A stretch of DNA of 64,000 nt from assembly GCF_016907925.1 (NCBI RefSeq), contig NZ_JAFBCZ010000003.1:1-64000 (forward strand), given 5' to 3'. The stretch comes from Herpetosiphon giganteus. GTDB taxonomy: Bacteria; Chloroflexota; Chloroflexia; Chloroflexales; Herpetosiphonaceae. The notes below the pieces were generated by a model. It saw only the letters and a list, made by a program, of their open reading frames with translations. It ran no database searches and was not told the origin of the DNA. The translations under genes were made by a program, and so were the position numbers. Positions 15,914 through 23,994 of this stretch are shown here, piece by piece. Positions within the stretch are counted from its first letter, which is position 1. Every line of letters begins with the position of its first letter.

Positions 15914-16987
15914 TTACAAATTTAAGGCTGCCACCACAGCGCTCAATTCAGCAGGAATGGCCTGCGGAACCGAGAACTGCTCGACGGCCAATTGTGGATC
16001 TTTCAAGCCGTGGCCAGTAATCACCGCCACAAACCGCCCATTGGGATCGATGCTGCCACTCGCCAAGAGCTTGCGAATGCCTGCAACACCCGCAGCCGAA
16101 GCTGGCTCGCAGAAAACACCTTCGAGCGCTGAAAGGTCGCGCCATGCCGCCAAAATTTCTTCATCGCTGACATGATCGATCGTGCCTTCTGATTCGTCGC
16201 GAGCATTGACTGCCAAATGCCACGAAGCTGGATTGCCAATCCGAATCGCGGTTGCCACGGTTTCGGGATAGGCAATTGGCTCGCCGCGCACGATTGCCGC
16301 AGAGCCAGTAGCTTCGAAACCCAAAATCTTGGGCAAGCTTTCGGAGCGATGCGCTTCGTAATAGCGTTTGAAGCCCATCCAATAAGCCGAAATATTGCCT
16401 GCATTGCCCACGGGCAAGGCCAAGTAATCGGGTGCATCGCCGAGCACATCGCAAATTTCGTAGGCAGCGGTCGCTTGGCCTTCCAAGCGATAGGGATTGA
16501 CTGAATTGACCAACGTAATTGGGTGTTGGTCGGCCAAAACGCGCACCATATCGAGGGCTTGGTCGAAATTGCCTTCGATGACCAGCAATTTGGCTCCGTA
16601 CATCAAGGCTTGAGCCAATTTACCCAAGGCGATTTTGCCTGCTGGCACGACCACCACGCATTCCATGCCCATACGGGCAGCATAGGCAGCGGCGGCAGCA
16701 CTGGTATTGCCGGTCGAGGCACAAACAACAGCTTTGCTGCCAGCTTCTAAAGCCTTGGCAATTGCCATCACCATGCCGCGATCCTTGAACGAACCAGTTG
16801 GATTCATGGATTCGAGTTTGAGCCACAATTCGCGCACACCCAAGTGGGCGGCCAAACGAGGCACATTGATCAACGGAGTGTTGCCTTCGTGCAAGGTAAC
16901 AATCGGAGTTTGGGCGGTGATCGGCAAAAATTGACGGTAGCGTTCGAGTAACGGCACCGCCGAAGCATGGGTGGTTAGCTGACTCAT
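15914..16987 (-). CDS. thrC: Threonine synthase
   Basis: The 357-residue PLP enzyme makes threonine from O-phosphohomoserine. The PLP lysine is in [15 protein letters not shown] near residue 68. The phosphate-loop region [15 protein letters not shown] follows near residue 95, and [16 protein letters not shown] near residue 197. Its length matches the short, bacterial, non-plant class. The ATG has an AGGA site about 10 bases upstream. A terminator-like hairpin lies between the likely promoter and the start codon (see 17008-17060). lysC follows downstream, so both genes of the aspartate pathway may be controlled together. Confidence 0.93.
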   Translation of the reverse strand: MSQLTTHASAVPLLERYRQFLPITAQTPIVTLHEGNTPLINVPRLAAHLGVRELWLKLESMNPTGSFKDRGMVMAIAKALEAGSKAVVCASTGNTSAAAAAYAARMGMECVVVVPAGKIALGKLAQALMYGAKLLVIEGNFDQALDMVRVLADQHPITLVNSVNPYRLEGQATAAYEICDVLGDAPDYLALPVGNAGNISAYWMGFKRYYEAHRSESLPKILGFEATGSAAIVRGEPIAYPETVATAIRIGNPASWHLAVNARDESEGTIDHVSDEEILAAWRDLSALEGVFCEPASAAGVAGIRKLLASGSIDPNGRFVAVITGHGLKDPQLAVEQFSVPQAIPAELSAVVAALNL

Positions 16988-17007
16988 AGCTGGTGTATCC
17001 TACAAAA

Positions 17008-17060
17008 AAAGCCCCTTCCCAAGGAGGAAAAGGGCATCATCGCCGATAGCGCTGATTATA
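17008..17060 (-). promoter_or_regulatory. thrC promoter -10 and leader hairpin with U-tract (possible attenuator)
   Basis: On the minus strand a consensus TATAAT is at 17060-17055. About 20 bases further on, a hairpin of GCCCTTTTCC and GGGAAGGGGC is followed by seven T's (17014-17008), and thrC starts 21 bases after that. This places an intrinsic-terminator-like structure inside the 5' leader. No good -35 box was found. No threonine-rich leader peptide was found: a small frame beginning at the ATGATG before the hairpin has no Thr codon. Alternatively the hairpin ends read-through from the upstream DUF1294 gene. Confidence 0.5.
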
Positions 17061-17441
17061 GCATATTTAGATTATTGTTGAGTTAGTTACTGAAGATTAG
17101 CAGTTTTATACCCACGAATTGATTTTTGATCCACGAAGAGCACGAAGGATAGGAACCGCGAAGGACGCGAAGATCGCGAAGCACGAATTTTTAGCCACGA
17201 ATTCCACGAATTTCACGAATAAACTTCCGATAGCCCAAAGCCGAGAGCCATATCTTCTCTGCGCCGCTGCGTTAAAAGCTTGATCCACAAAGGACACAAA
17301 GAGTACGAAGCACGTTTTTAGCTATGAATTTCATGAATGAATTAGACGACTAATCTTCATAAATACTCTATGTTCTATGCTCTATGTTCATCTCTCTGCG
17401 TTACAAGTTTAGTGCGGCTTCGCGTTCTTCGTGGTTACGGC
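17061..17441. repeat. Intergenic mosaic of short repeat words (island B)
   Basis: The gap between thrC and the DUF1294 gene holds no gene that I can support. It is made of CCACGAAGAGCACGAAGGATA and GAAGGACGCGAAGATCGCGA type 9-mers (about 17130-17185), CCACGAATTCCACGAATTTC (about 17195-17217), GATAGCCCAAAGCCGAGAGC (about 17227-17246), CTGCGCCGCTGCGTTAAAA (about 17258-17276), and TCTATGTTCTATGCTCTATG (about 17363-17382). The word set and partly the order match islands at 6.6, 34.3 and 50.1 kb. Confidence 0.7.
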
Positions 17442-17804
17442 TCAATTTACCAAGAAATTGCGCACCAGCCCGACGGCCAATAAACCAACAACTTGGCAGC
17501 CAACAATCAGCCAAAAGCCTTGCAAAAAAGTGGTTTTTTGCGATTTATGCCGAAAAAACCAAATCCCAACCACCGCTCCCAAAGTTCCGCCAACCGCCAC
17601 AAACCACAGCAACGTGCGCTCGGCAATTCGGCGACTGCGGCCTTGCGATTTTTGTTTATCAAGGATAAAGGCAATCAGGGTGATAAATGAAATAACGATT
17701 AGCCCAATTAAGCCATAACTATAGCCCAAATTAAATGCAGCACCCACCCCAAAGGCCACCAGAAAATGACCTAAACCTGCTGGAATTCGCCCACGTTGCG
17801 CCAT
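17442..17804 (-). CDS. DUF1294-family small membrane protein
   Basis: The 120-residue protein has four hydrophobic segments. Between segments two and three is a conserved cytoplasmic loop DKQKSQGRSRRIAERTLLW, followed by GGTLGAVVGIWFFRHKSQKTTF. This DK...RRI-E...GG-G...RHK-K pattern is characteristic of DUF1294 proteins. In some family members a cold-shock domain is fused at the N-terminus; here that part is replaced by a short membrane segment. No function is established for the family that I can cite. The upstream gene on the same strand (17909-19258) ends at its own terminator, so this gene is probably transcribed alone. Confidence 0.8.
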   Translation of the reverse strand: MAQRGRIPAGLGHFLVAFGVGAAFNLGYSYGLIGLIVISFITLIAFILDKQKSQGRSRRIAERTLLWFVAVGGTLGAVVGIWFFRHKSQKTTFLQGFWLIVGCQVVGLLAVGLVRNFLVN

Positions 17805-17847
17805 TGTTCAACCTCAATCACAAACGATGCAGGCTATTATAACGAAA

Positions 17848-17886
17848 AAAGGTGGTGCTTCGGGAAATACCTGAAGCACCACCTTT
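17848..17886 (-). terminator. Terminator downstream of the repeat-rich secreted protein
   Basis: A 14-bp stem AAAGGTGGTGCTTC / GAAGCACCACCTTT (17848-17861 and 17873-17886) is followed on the minus strand by a T-rich run. It lies 23 bases beyond the stop at 17909. Confidence 0.85.
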
Positions 17887-17908
17887 GAAACAACTAGCGG
17901 ATTGTGAA

Positions 17909-19258
17909 TTAGTTACAGTGGCCTGGGCCAATCAAACCGTTGTTATAGCGATCCAATTGGGTAGCATAGCTGTTGCCAGTGCTGGCGGCTGCGCCGCTTG
18001 GCTTGCTGCCTAATGGATATTGTTGTAACCAAGCATCGGCGGCGGCAATCGTTGCATTGATCGCGCTACCATTGGCACCTTGAGCGGTGTTCAACTTGGC
18101 AGCAATCAATTGATGGATCAAGATATAGGTTGTGTCGCCACGTGGTGACGTGTTGAAGATAGCCATCAATTGGCTTTGGTTGTAGGTTACGCCGCCAACA
18201 ACCAAGGTCGTTACTGGCCAAGCACTTGGGTGGTTCTTCCAATAGCCTTGGGTATAGCTACAATCCTTGCCAACAGGTGTGCTGGTTGGGCTAGGAGCAG
18301 GTGTTTTGGTCGCCGTTGGCACTGGTGTTTTGGTCGCGGTTGGTGCAGGCGTGTTAGTTGCCGTTGGTGCAGGCGTGTTAGTTGCCGTTGGTGCAGGCGT
18401 GCTGGTTGCCGTTGGTGCAGGCGTATTGGTTGGCACTGCGGTTGCGGTTGGTTCAACGGTTGGAACCGTAGTTGGCTCTACGGTTGGTTCAACGGTTGGA
18501 ACCGTGGTTGGCTCTACGGTTGGTTCAACAGTTGGAACCGTGGTTGGTTCTGGCGTTGGCTCAAGCGTTGGCTCAACGGTTGGAACCGTGGTTGGCTCTA
18601 CGGTTGGTTCTGGCGTTGGCTCAAGCGTTGGCTCAACGGTTGGAACCGTGGTTGGCTCTACGGTTGGTTCTGGCGTTGGCTCAACCGTTGGAATGACACC
18701 ACAATAGTTGGTGCCACCAGTGTGGCGAGCAGTGATCAAGCGATCGCCATAGCGCTGGCCATCGAGTGAGTGCAAGACTCCGCCATAGAACAAATCGATT
18801 TGGGCGGCACATGCAGGTACACCAACACTCAAGGCCAAAATCGAGTTTGGCCCAACTTGGCCAGTAGCCCACGAATAAATCACTTGATGATCAATCACTT
18901 CATCCATTTTTTCATATGAAGCCATGCCTACATTGTAGGAACATGTCGTTGATTTATTCTGAATTTTGCCAACTGAATTGCTTGAGAACCAGCCCGAAAG
19001 ATCAACTTTTGGGTTACAGACTGGCACAGCAGTTGGGGCCGTGGTTGCGGTTGGCGCAACCGTTGGAGCTACTGTTGGCTCGGCGGTTGGCTCTGCTGTA
19101 GGTTCGGCGGTTGGCTCAAGCGTTGGCTCAGTTACCGTATCAACGCTTGCGGTGTCGACTTTGCTCACGTTAGCAAACGTGGCGCTTGGCCCACCAACAG
19201 CCAAAATTGTTGCAAGTAGTACAACCCTGGTTGTCCATCGTCGCAGTGTCGGGGTCAT
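17909..19258 (-). CDS. Secreted protein with VEPT repeats and a GYWKNHP domain
   Basis: This 449-residue protein has a signal peptide (about residues 1-29, ending ATFA), a first Thr-Pro-Glu stretch of TAEPT/TVAPT units (about 42-75), and a first globular domain of about 110 residues with CNPKVDLSGWFS, VIYSWATGQVG and several Cys. A long linker of VEPTTVPT and TPAPTAT units spans about residues 190-330, then a C-terminal domain DCSYTQGYWKNHPSAWP...LMAIFNTSPRGDTTYILIHQLIAAKLN. I associate the GYWKNHP domain with exported proteins of Chloroflexota and Actinobacteria; its role is unknown to me. The linker DNA contains exact 60-base repeats. Function is unknown; a cell-surface binding role is plausible. 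Confidence 0.7.
   Translation of the reverse strand: MTPTLRRWTTRVVLLATILAVGGPSATFANVSKVDTASVDTVTEPTLEPTAEPTAEPTAEPTVAPTVAPTATTAPTAVPVCNPKVDLSGWFSSNSVGKIQNKSTTCSYNVGMASYEKMDEVIDHQVIYSWATGQVGPNSILALSVGVPACAAQIDLFYGGVLHSLDGQRYGDRLITARHTGGTNYCGVIPTVEPTPEPTVEPTTVPTVEPTLEPTPEPTVEPTTVPTVEPTLEPTPEPTTVPTVEPTVEPTTVPTVEPTVEPTTVPTVEPTATAVPTNTPAPTATSTPAPTATNTPAPTATNTPAPTATKTPVPTATKTPAPSPTSTPVGKDCSYTQGYWKNHPSAWPVTTLVVGGVTYNQSQLMAIFNTSPRGDTTYILIHQLIAAKLNTAQGANGSAINATIAAADAWLQQYPLGSKPSGAAASTGNSYATQLDRYNNGLIGPGHCN
18541..18690. repeat. 60-base tandem repeat inside the VEPT linker
   Basis: The block 18541-18600 is repeated at 18601-18660 with at most one base difference, and its first half again at 18661-18684. 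Each unit encodes twenty residues of VEPTTVPT and LEPTPEPT type. A looser TPAPTAT repeat of 24-30 bases runs at about 18290-18430. Identity at the DNA level indicates recent slippage or unequal exchange. Confidence 0.85.
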
Positions 19259-19795
19259 AGGAACTCCTTACAATAAAAAATAGTTAAAAAAATAATAAAT
19301 TAACCCAAATAATATGCTACTAGCTAGTATAATGTCATCAATTTGTAATAGCTAGTTCAACATGAGCGTGATCTTTTTGTGGTAAAGGGACTATGTTTAA
19401 GCAGTACTTGTGTTATTTTTGCTCGTAAGGTTCTTCGTAAGGTTCAATTAATTAAAAAACCTATTCTAATGATAGAATAGTCATGAAATTAATATTTAAA
19501 ACATTTATTTCCGTTTTTACTGTAATAAAATTTCATTTATCCTCATATATTCATTAAATCATGTAAATATTTATTGATTAAACGTATTAATCTAAGCACC
19601 ATGGACTTGATTTAATTACGCAACAAGTACTAATCAAAAAAACCGCTGTTACTCACCCTTTTGCTAGGAGTTGGTAACAACGGTTTGCTCTACATCAGCC
19701 CGGTTAACGATTAAGCGTTAGGTTCCAAAACTTCTGGGGAATGCTCTATAATTGGCAACTTGATGCTACAAGCTCGATTTGTTGATAGGTGGATT
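19259..19795. other. AT-rich intergenic region with minus-strand terminator and plus-strand promoter -10
   Basis: The region between the divergent genes is clearly more AT-rich than its surroundings, especially 19280-19620, and has no supportable gene. It holds a CTAGCTAGTATAATG segment near 19320-19334, a hairpin with a minus-strand U-tract at 19636-19686 (listed separately), and TATAAT at 19747-19752 that would start a transcript near 19759 for the downstream membrane-protein gene. Confidence 0.6.
19636..19686 (-). terminator. Terminator-like hairpin reading on the minus strand with no gene upstream
   Basis: Arms AAACCGCTGTTAC (19640-19652) and GTAACAACGGTTT (19674-19686) pair with one mismatch around a 21-base loop. 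Seven A's on the left (19636-19642) give a U-tract only in the minus direction. No minus-strand gene lies upstream; the nearest gene in that direction is on the plus strand. Confidence 0.6.
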
Positions 19796-21940
19796 ATGCT
19801 GCTTGGTTTGCGCTCGCGCTGGGGAAGTCTGTTGCCATTGTTGCTGTTGTGGCTGATTATTGGCTGGTGGGCCAATGCTCAACCAACCCGCCAAGCAGAT
19901 GTGTTGCAGCATAGCTCAACCAGCGTTGGCGGCTTGTATGGCCTTGAACAATCGAGCACGTTACCAGGCGCAAGCGGCCCAACCAGCCGCAGCTATCGTT
20001 GGAGCAATGGCAATTTGCAGGTACCACTCTGGCCTGCTAGCGAGCATGCACGTGTAGTTCAGTTTGAATATTTGGCCCCATTCAGCCCCACGATGCTGCA
20101 ATTTGAGCAAACCCAAGCCTTGAGCTTGCCAATGCAGCCTGAGCTACGCCAACTCAGCGTATTTGTGCCAGCAGCAATCAAGCATATTAACATGATCAAT
20201 CAGCCAAGCGCGCAAAATGGCCGGCCTTTGGGTTTATTATTGAGCAATCTTAATTGGCAAGAACTAGGCGCAACAGGCTGGTCAGGTTTGCGGGCGGCAA
20301 CTCCATTTAATCCCAGTAATTTGTTGCTGCTCAGCGCCGTAGCAATCCTGCTGAGCCTTGGGCTGGCACGCCATTGGATCGCGTTGGCTGGTACGGCATT
20401 AAGCCTTGGCTTAGCACTTTTGGCATGGTCGGGCAATTGGCTGCATCGGGCAGCAATTAGTAGTTTGAGCCAATTGGTGTTGGTCGCAGCCCTCGCGGCA
20501 GGAGCATGGTATGGCTGGCAGCGCTGGCAACGGCACGTCAATTGGCGTTGGCTGCTGGTGGCAATTTGGCTGATTACAACCGTTTGTCTGTGGACTCCAA
20601 CTGTGCAATATGATGGCGTGGGCTATTACGCCTATCTGCACTCAGCGGGGATTGACCACGATTTTGATTTTAGCAATGAATTCAGCCAAACGCCGCTCGA
20701 ACTCAACACAGGCGTAAAAATTACCAAAACTGGCTATGCCGCCAACCCGTGGAGCGTTGGGCCAGCTATGGCTTTTGCGCCGCTGTGGTGGCTGGGTCAT
20801 GGCAGTGCGCTGCTCGGCGGTTGGCCAAGCGATGGCTATAGTCAGCCCTATTTGGCCCTTACCACTTGGGGCAGTGCCTTGGCGGGCTTGATCTTTATCT
20901 TGAGTTGCGAGGCCCTGCTGCGCCGCCAATTTAGCCCCAAGATTGCCGCCTTGGCAACCATCAGTGTCTATCTGGCCAGCAATTTGCTCTACTACAGCTT
21001 ATTGCAAGGAGCCTACGCCCACAGCCTTTCGGCTGCCTGCGTGAGCCTGATGGCGCTAGCGAGCGTGCGTTTGCGCGAGCAACCAAGCCTTGGGCGTTGG
21101 GCACAACTTGGCCTAACTATGGGCGCAACCATCGTCAGCTATTGGATTGGCGCGTTGGTGCTGATTTTGCCAGCGCTGATTATTTGGCCCTTGCTGGTTG
21201 GCAAACACCGCCGCGCATGGCCAGATTTGCTCAAAGGCTTATTGCTTGCAGCGCTGGCTGGGCTGCTGATCGTGTTGCCGCAGTTGGCAATGTGGAAGCT
21301 GCTCTATGGCTCGTGGCTGACGATTCCGCAGGGTGGAAATTTTGCCACGCCACGCAGTAGCCAGCTTGGGCCGATGTTAGTTGGCTCGCTGTATGGCATG
21401 CTTTGGTGGACCCCAATCTATGTGCTTGGTTTGCTGGGGCTTGGATTAAGCCTCCGCCAGCGCCAAGCCTGGCCGTATCTGGCAGCGGTAATTATCTATT
21501 TAATCTATATTTCGCGCTTGCCCGATTGGCATGGCAGCGGAGCCTTTGGTTTGCGCCGCTTGACCACAATCGCGCCATGTTTGGCGTGGGGTGTGGCGGC
21601 CTTACTCCAACGCTGGCGACGCTGGCCGAGCGCAGCAATTGGCCTGCTTGCAAGTTTAGCCTGCTGGAATCTAGCCCTGATGGCGCGTTATATCACCTAT
21701 GCGATTCCGCGGGGCTATCCGGCGATTGCCGAGCTACCACTGAGCGCAATTTTGCTCTCCAACGAGCCATTAGAACTATCGCGGCTGGGCATGCTGCTTG
21801 GCAACGGCTGGTTTAGCAGCCAAGTGAGCAATTTCCAAGCGCGCAGTTTGTGGATATTCTTGGGGTTGTTGGGCAGTTTAGCGGGAGTATTGGCACTTGG
21901 GCGTTGGTTGGGGCGGGCCAACTCGCCCAGCCTCAATTAA
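19796..21940 (+). CDS. Multi-pass membrane protein, glycosyltransferase (PMT/GT39-like)
   Basis: This is a 714-residue protein with about a dozen hydrophobic segments. A first segment (LLPLLLLWLIIGWW) is followed by an extracytoplasmic beta-rich region of about 130 residues, then a run of helices. A loop with DGVGYYAYLHSAGIDHDFDF resembles the first acidic loop of GT-C glycosyltransferases (PMT, GT39), though without a clear DD pair. ATG 19796 is preferred over ATG 19763 because it has AGGTGG upstream and because the TATAAT at 19747 would make the earlier start nearly leaderless. The likely role is transfer of sugars from lipid carriers to cell-surface molecules; this is inference. Confidence 0.6.
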   Translation: MLLGLRSRWGSLLPLLLLWLIIGWWANAQPTRQADVLQHSSTSVGGLYGLEQSSTLPGASGPTSRSYRWSNGNLQVPLWPASEHARVVQFEYLAPFSPTMLQFEQTQALSLPMQPELRQLSVFVPAAIKHINMINQPSAQNGRPLGLLLSNLNWQELGATGWSGLRAATPFNPSNLLLLSAVAILLSLGLARHWIALAGTALSLGLALLAWSGNWLHRAAISSLSQLVLVAALAAGAWYGWQRWQRHVNWRWLLVAIWLITTVCLWTPTVQYDGVGYYAYLHSAGIDHDFDFSNEFSQTPLELNTGVKITKTGYAANPWSVGPAMAFAPLWWLGHGSALLGGWPSDGYSQPYLALTTWGSALAGLIFILSCEALLRRQFSPKIAALATISVYLASNLLYYSLLQGAYAHSLSAACVSLMALASVRLREQPSLGRWAQLGLTMGATIVSYWIGALVLILPALIIWPLLVGKHRRAWPDLLKGLLLAALAGLLIVLPQLAMWKLLYGSWLTIPQGGNFATPRSSQLGPMLVGSLYGMLWWTPIYVLGLLGLGLSLRQRQAWPYLAAVIIYLIYISRLPDWHGSGAFGLRRLTTIAPCLAWGVAALLQRWRRWPSAAIGLLASLACWNLALMARYITYAIPRGYPAIAELPLSAILLSNEPLELSRLGMLLGNGWFSSQVSNFQARSLWIFLGLLGSLAGVLALGRWLGRANSPSLN

Positions 21941-21971
21941 GAACCTGAGTGAGTTGGCTTGGAAGATTGAG

Positions 21972-22490
21972 CTATTTGTGGGCATCGCGCAGAAAGCGCC
22001 GCACCACTTCGCGCACGGAATTTTTATCGGTTGCCGTGCACAAATAAATATGAATTTCTGGCGAAAGATTCAATTGTTGGCGTAGCTCAGTTTGGCTGAT
22101 GACGGTGTTCAAATCGCTTTTATTGGCCACAACCGCATAGGGCACCTCGCCATGGTCGCGGAATTGGGCCAAAATTGTTGCTGCCTCGTCGATCGTTGCA
22201 GGCTGTGAAAGATCAACGAGCACCAAAAATCCGTCCATGTTTCTGGCCAAAATATCGCGCATAAAGTCGAAACGGGTTTGGCCGGGCGTACCAAATAATT
22301 GCAACGTATAATCGTCGAGCCTCACGCGGCCATAATCCATCGCAACAGTCGTATTAGCTTTAATCCGCTGCTCGTCGGGCGATGAGGTAGCTTTATCGGT
22401 ATTAACAGCATTAATATCCGATAATGATCGAATAAAGGTGCTTTTGCCCGTGTTAAAGGCTCCGGTGATCACGAGCTTAAATGGTTCCAC
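21972..22490 (-). CDS. Small Ras/Arf-like GTPase (COG2229 type)
   Basis: The 172-residue protein has a P-loop GAFNTGKSTF (residues about 9-18), a switch segment ANTTVAMDYGRV, a G3-like LFGTPGQTRFDFM in which DxxG is replaced by FGTPG, and G4 VVANKSDLN. This combination marks bacterial COG2229 GTPases related to MglA. A GTG start at 22490 is chosen: AAGGAG lies 7 bases upstream and glgA would otherwise be overlapped by 22 bases. Such GTPases commonly pair with roadblock/LC7 proteins and act in polarity, motility or signalling; no roadblock gene is in the window. It follows glgA by 17 bases, so the two are co-transcribed. Confidence 0.8.
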   Translation of the reverse strand: MEPFKLVITGAFNTGKSTFIRSLSDINAVNTDKATSSPDEQRIKANTTVAMDYGRVRLDDYTLQLFGTPGQTRFDFMRDILARNMDGFLVLVDLSQPATIDEAATILAQFRDHGEVPYAVVANKSDLNTVISQTELRQQLNLSPEIHIYLCTATDKNSVREVVRRFLRDAHK

Positions 22491-22507
22491 AGGAATGCTC
22501 CTTTCAT

Positions 22508-23890
22508 TTAGCGCAAGCTCAGCGCCCAACGGTACACATCTTCATAACGCGTTGCGGCGGTATCCCAGCTAAAATCGTGGCTCATAGCGCGCCGCATAAA
22601 ATAGCTCCAATCATTTGGGTAGCGATAGGCGGCCAAGGCGCGGCCCAAGGCATGCAGCATGGCCTCGACGTTGTAATCGCTAAAGACCACTCCAATGCCT
22701 TCTGGTTGGCTCATATCGGGCACGGTATCAACCAAGCCGCCCGTTGCCCGCACCACCGGAATCGTGCCATAGCGCATAGAGATCATTTGGCTCAAGCCGC
22801 ATGGCTCAAAGGCCGAGGGCATGAGAAAAATATCAGCCCCAGCATACACCCGTTGTGCTAAGGGCGCATTAAATCCAATATAATTTGCAACTCGGTCGGG
22901 CGCAGCGCGGCTGGCATCGCGAAAGGCATCTTCGTAGGGGCCATAGCCCGAGCCAAGCACCATCAGTTGAGCATCAGTGTCAGCAATAATTTGGCCGAGG
23001 CCTTGCACAATTAAATCGATGCCTTTTTGGCTATCGAGCCGCGAAACAACCGCCACCAACGGCACATCAGCCCGCTCTGGTAGGCCAACCTCACGTTGCA
23101 GCGCTGCCTTGCACACCGCCTTGCCCGCCAAATCATCAAGGCTAAATGGTTGGGCAATATGCTGGTCGGTTGCAGGATCAAAGTGGCGTGGATCGATCCC
23201 ATTCAAAATGCCAATTAGGCGATCGGAACGCTCGCGCAGCATATGGTCAAGCCCAAAGCCATATTCAGACCGCTTAATTTCCTCGGCATAAGTTGGGCTG
23301 ACGGTGGTAATCACATCGCTGGTATAGAGCGCTTGCTCCATCAAATTGAGTTCGCCAAAGGCATCGTAAACTCCAACCAAGGGCCAAGCGTCGTTGGCAA
23401 AGCGCCCTTGATGGGCCAAATTGTGAATCGTAAAGACCAAGGCAGGCCGAGCAGCATTGCCCCAAGCAATTCGAATGGCGGCGGCTGCATGCCAATCGTG
23501 GGCATGAATCACATCGGGCCACCAATCCATCTGGCGGCAAGCTTCGAGGGCAGCGTGGCAAAAGAGGCCAAAACGCACATCATCATCGCCATGGCCATAA
23601 ATCGTGGTGCGCGAGCCAAAGAAATATTGATTTTCAATAAACCACGTGTGTTGATCAGCCGTGGCCCAAAGTTGACATTCTTCCGTGCGCCAATCCAAAC
23701 GAACTGGGAAATTATCGCGTAGCTGCCCCAAATTCCAGCGCAAAGGGTCAATCGTACCATAGCGTGGGATCACCAGCCGAACATCCAGCCCCCGGCGGCG
23801 AAGTGCCTCTGGCAATGCACCCGCCACATCGCCCAACCCCCCGACCTTAACAAATGGAACGCTTTCCGCTGCCAGAAACAAGACCTTCAT
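22508..23890 (-). CDS. glgA: Glycogen (starch) synthase
   Basis: The 460-residue GT5 enzyme transfers glucose from ADP-glucose (or UDP-glucose) to growing alpha-1,4-glucan. The N-terminal KVGGLGDVAGALPEAL carries the KxGGL nucleotide-sugar motif at residues 15-19. DVIHAHDWHAAAAI follows, with TIHNLAHQG, and the C-terminal half ends in MPSAFEPCGLSQMISMRYGT and the ATGGLVDTV region, including the catalytic Glu of the E-x7-E motif. Length is slightly below the usual 475-480. It is followed by the small GTPase gene. No branching or debranching enzyme is nearby. Confidence 0.93.
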   Translation of the reverse strand: MKVLFLAAESVPFVKVGGLGDVAGALPEALRRRGLDVRLVIPRYGTIDPLRWNLGQLRDNFPVRLDWRTEECQLWATADQHTWFIENQYFFGSRTTIYGHGDDDVRFGLFCHAALEACRQMDWWPDVIHAHDWHAAAAIRIAWGNAARPALVFTIHNLAHQGRFANDAWPLVGVYDAFGELNLMEQALYTSDVITTVSPTYAEEIKRSEYGFGLDHMLRERSDRLIGILNGIDPRHFDPATDQHIAQPFSLDDLAGKAVCKAALQREVGLPERADVPLVAVVSRLDSQKGIDLIVQGLGQIIADTDAQLMVLGSGYGPYEDAFRDASRAAPDRVANYIGFNAPLAQRVYAGADIFLMPSAFEPCGLSQMISMRYGTIPVVRATGGLVDTVPDMSQPEGIGVVFSDYNVEAMLHALGRALAAYRYPNDWSYFMRRAMSHDFSWDTAATRYEDVYRWALSLR

Positions 23891-23994
23891 GGTTGCCCCT
23901 TTGCGCTCGCAACAGGAAAGGGCATCCTGTGCTTGCCTGCATTATACTCGTTCAGTTGGCTTGATAGAAGATCGCGTTTGTTGACGGTTGGAAC

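Noticed and set aside
16987-17033. Small frame MMPFSSLGRGFF... crossing the thrC leader hairpin and ending on the thrC ATG
   Set aside because: It has no ribosome site and no threonine or isoleucine codons, so it is not a usual attenuation leader peptide. It is noted because its TGA overlaps the thrC ATG.
18267-18707. Val/Gly-repeat protein on the plus strand opposite the VEPT linker
   Set aside because: It is the reverse-frame reading of the tandem repeats encoding the linker, with no ribosome site.
22491-22529. Earlier ATG start for the small GTPase
   Set aside because: It would overlap glgA by 22 bases and has no ribosome site. The GTG at 22490 has AAGGAG 7 bases upstream.
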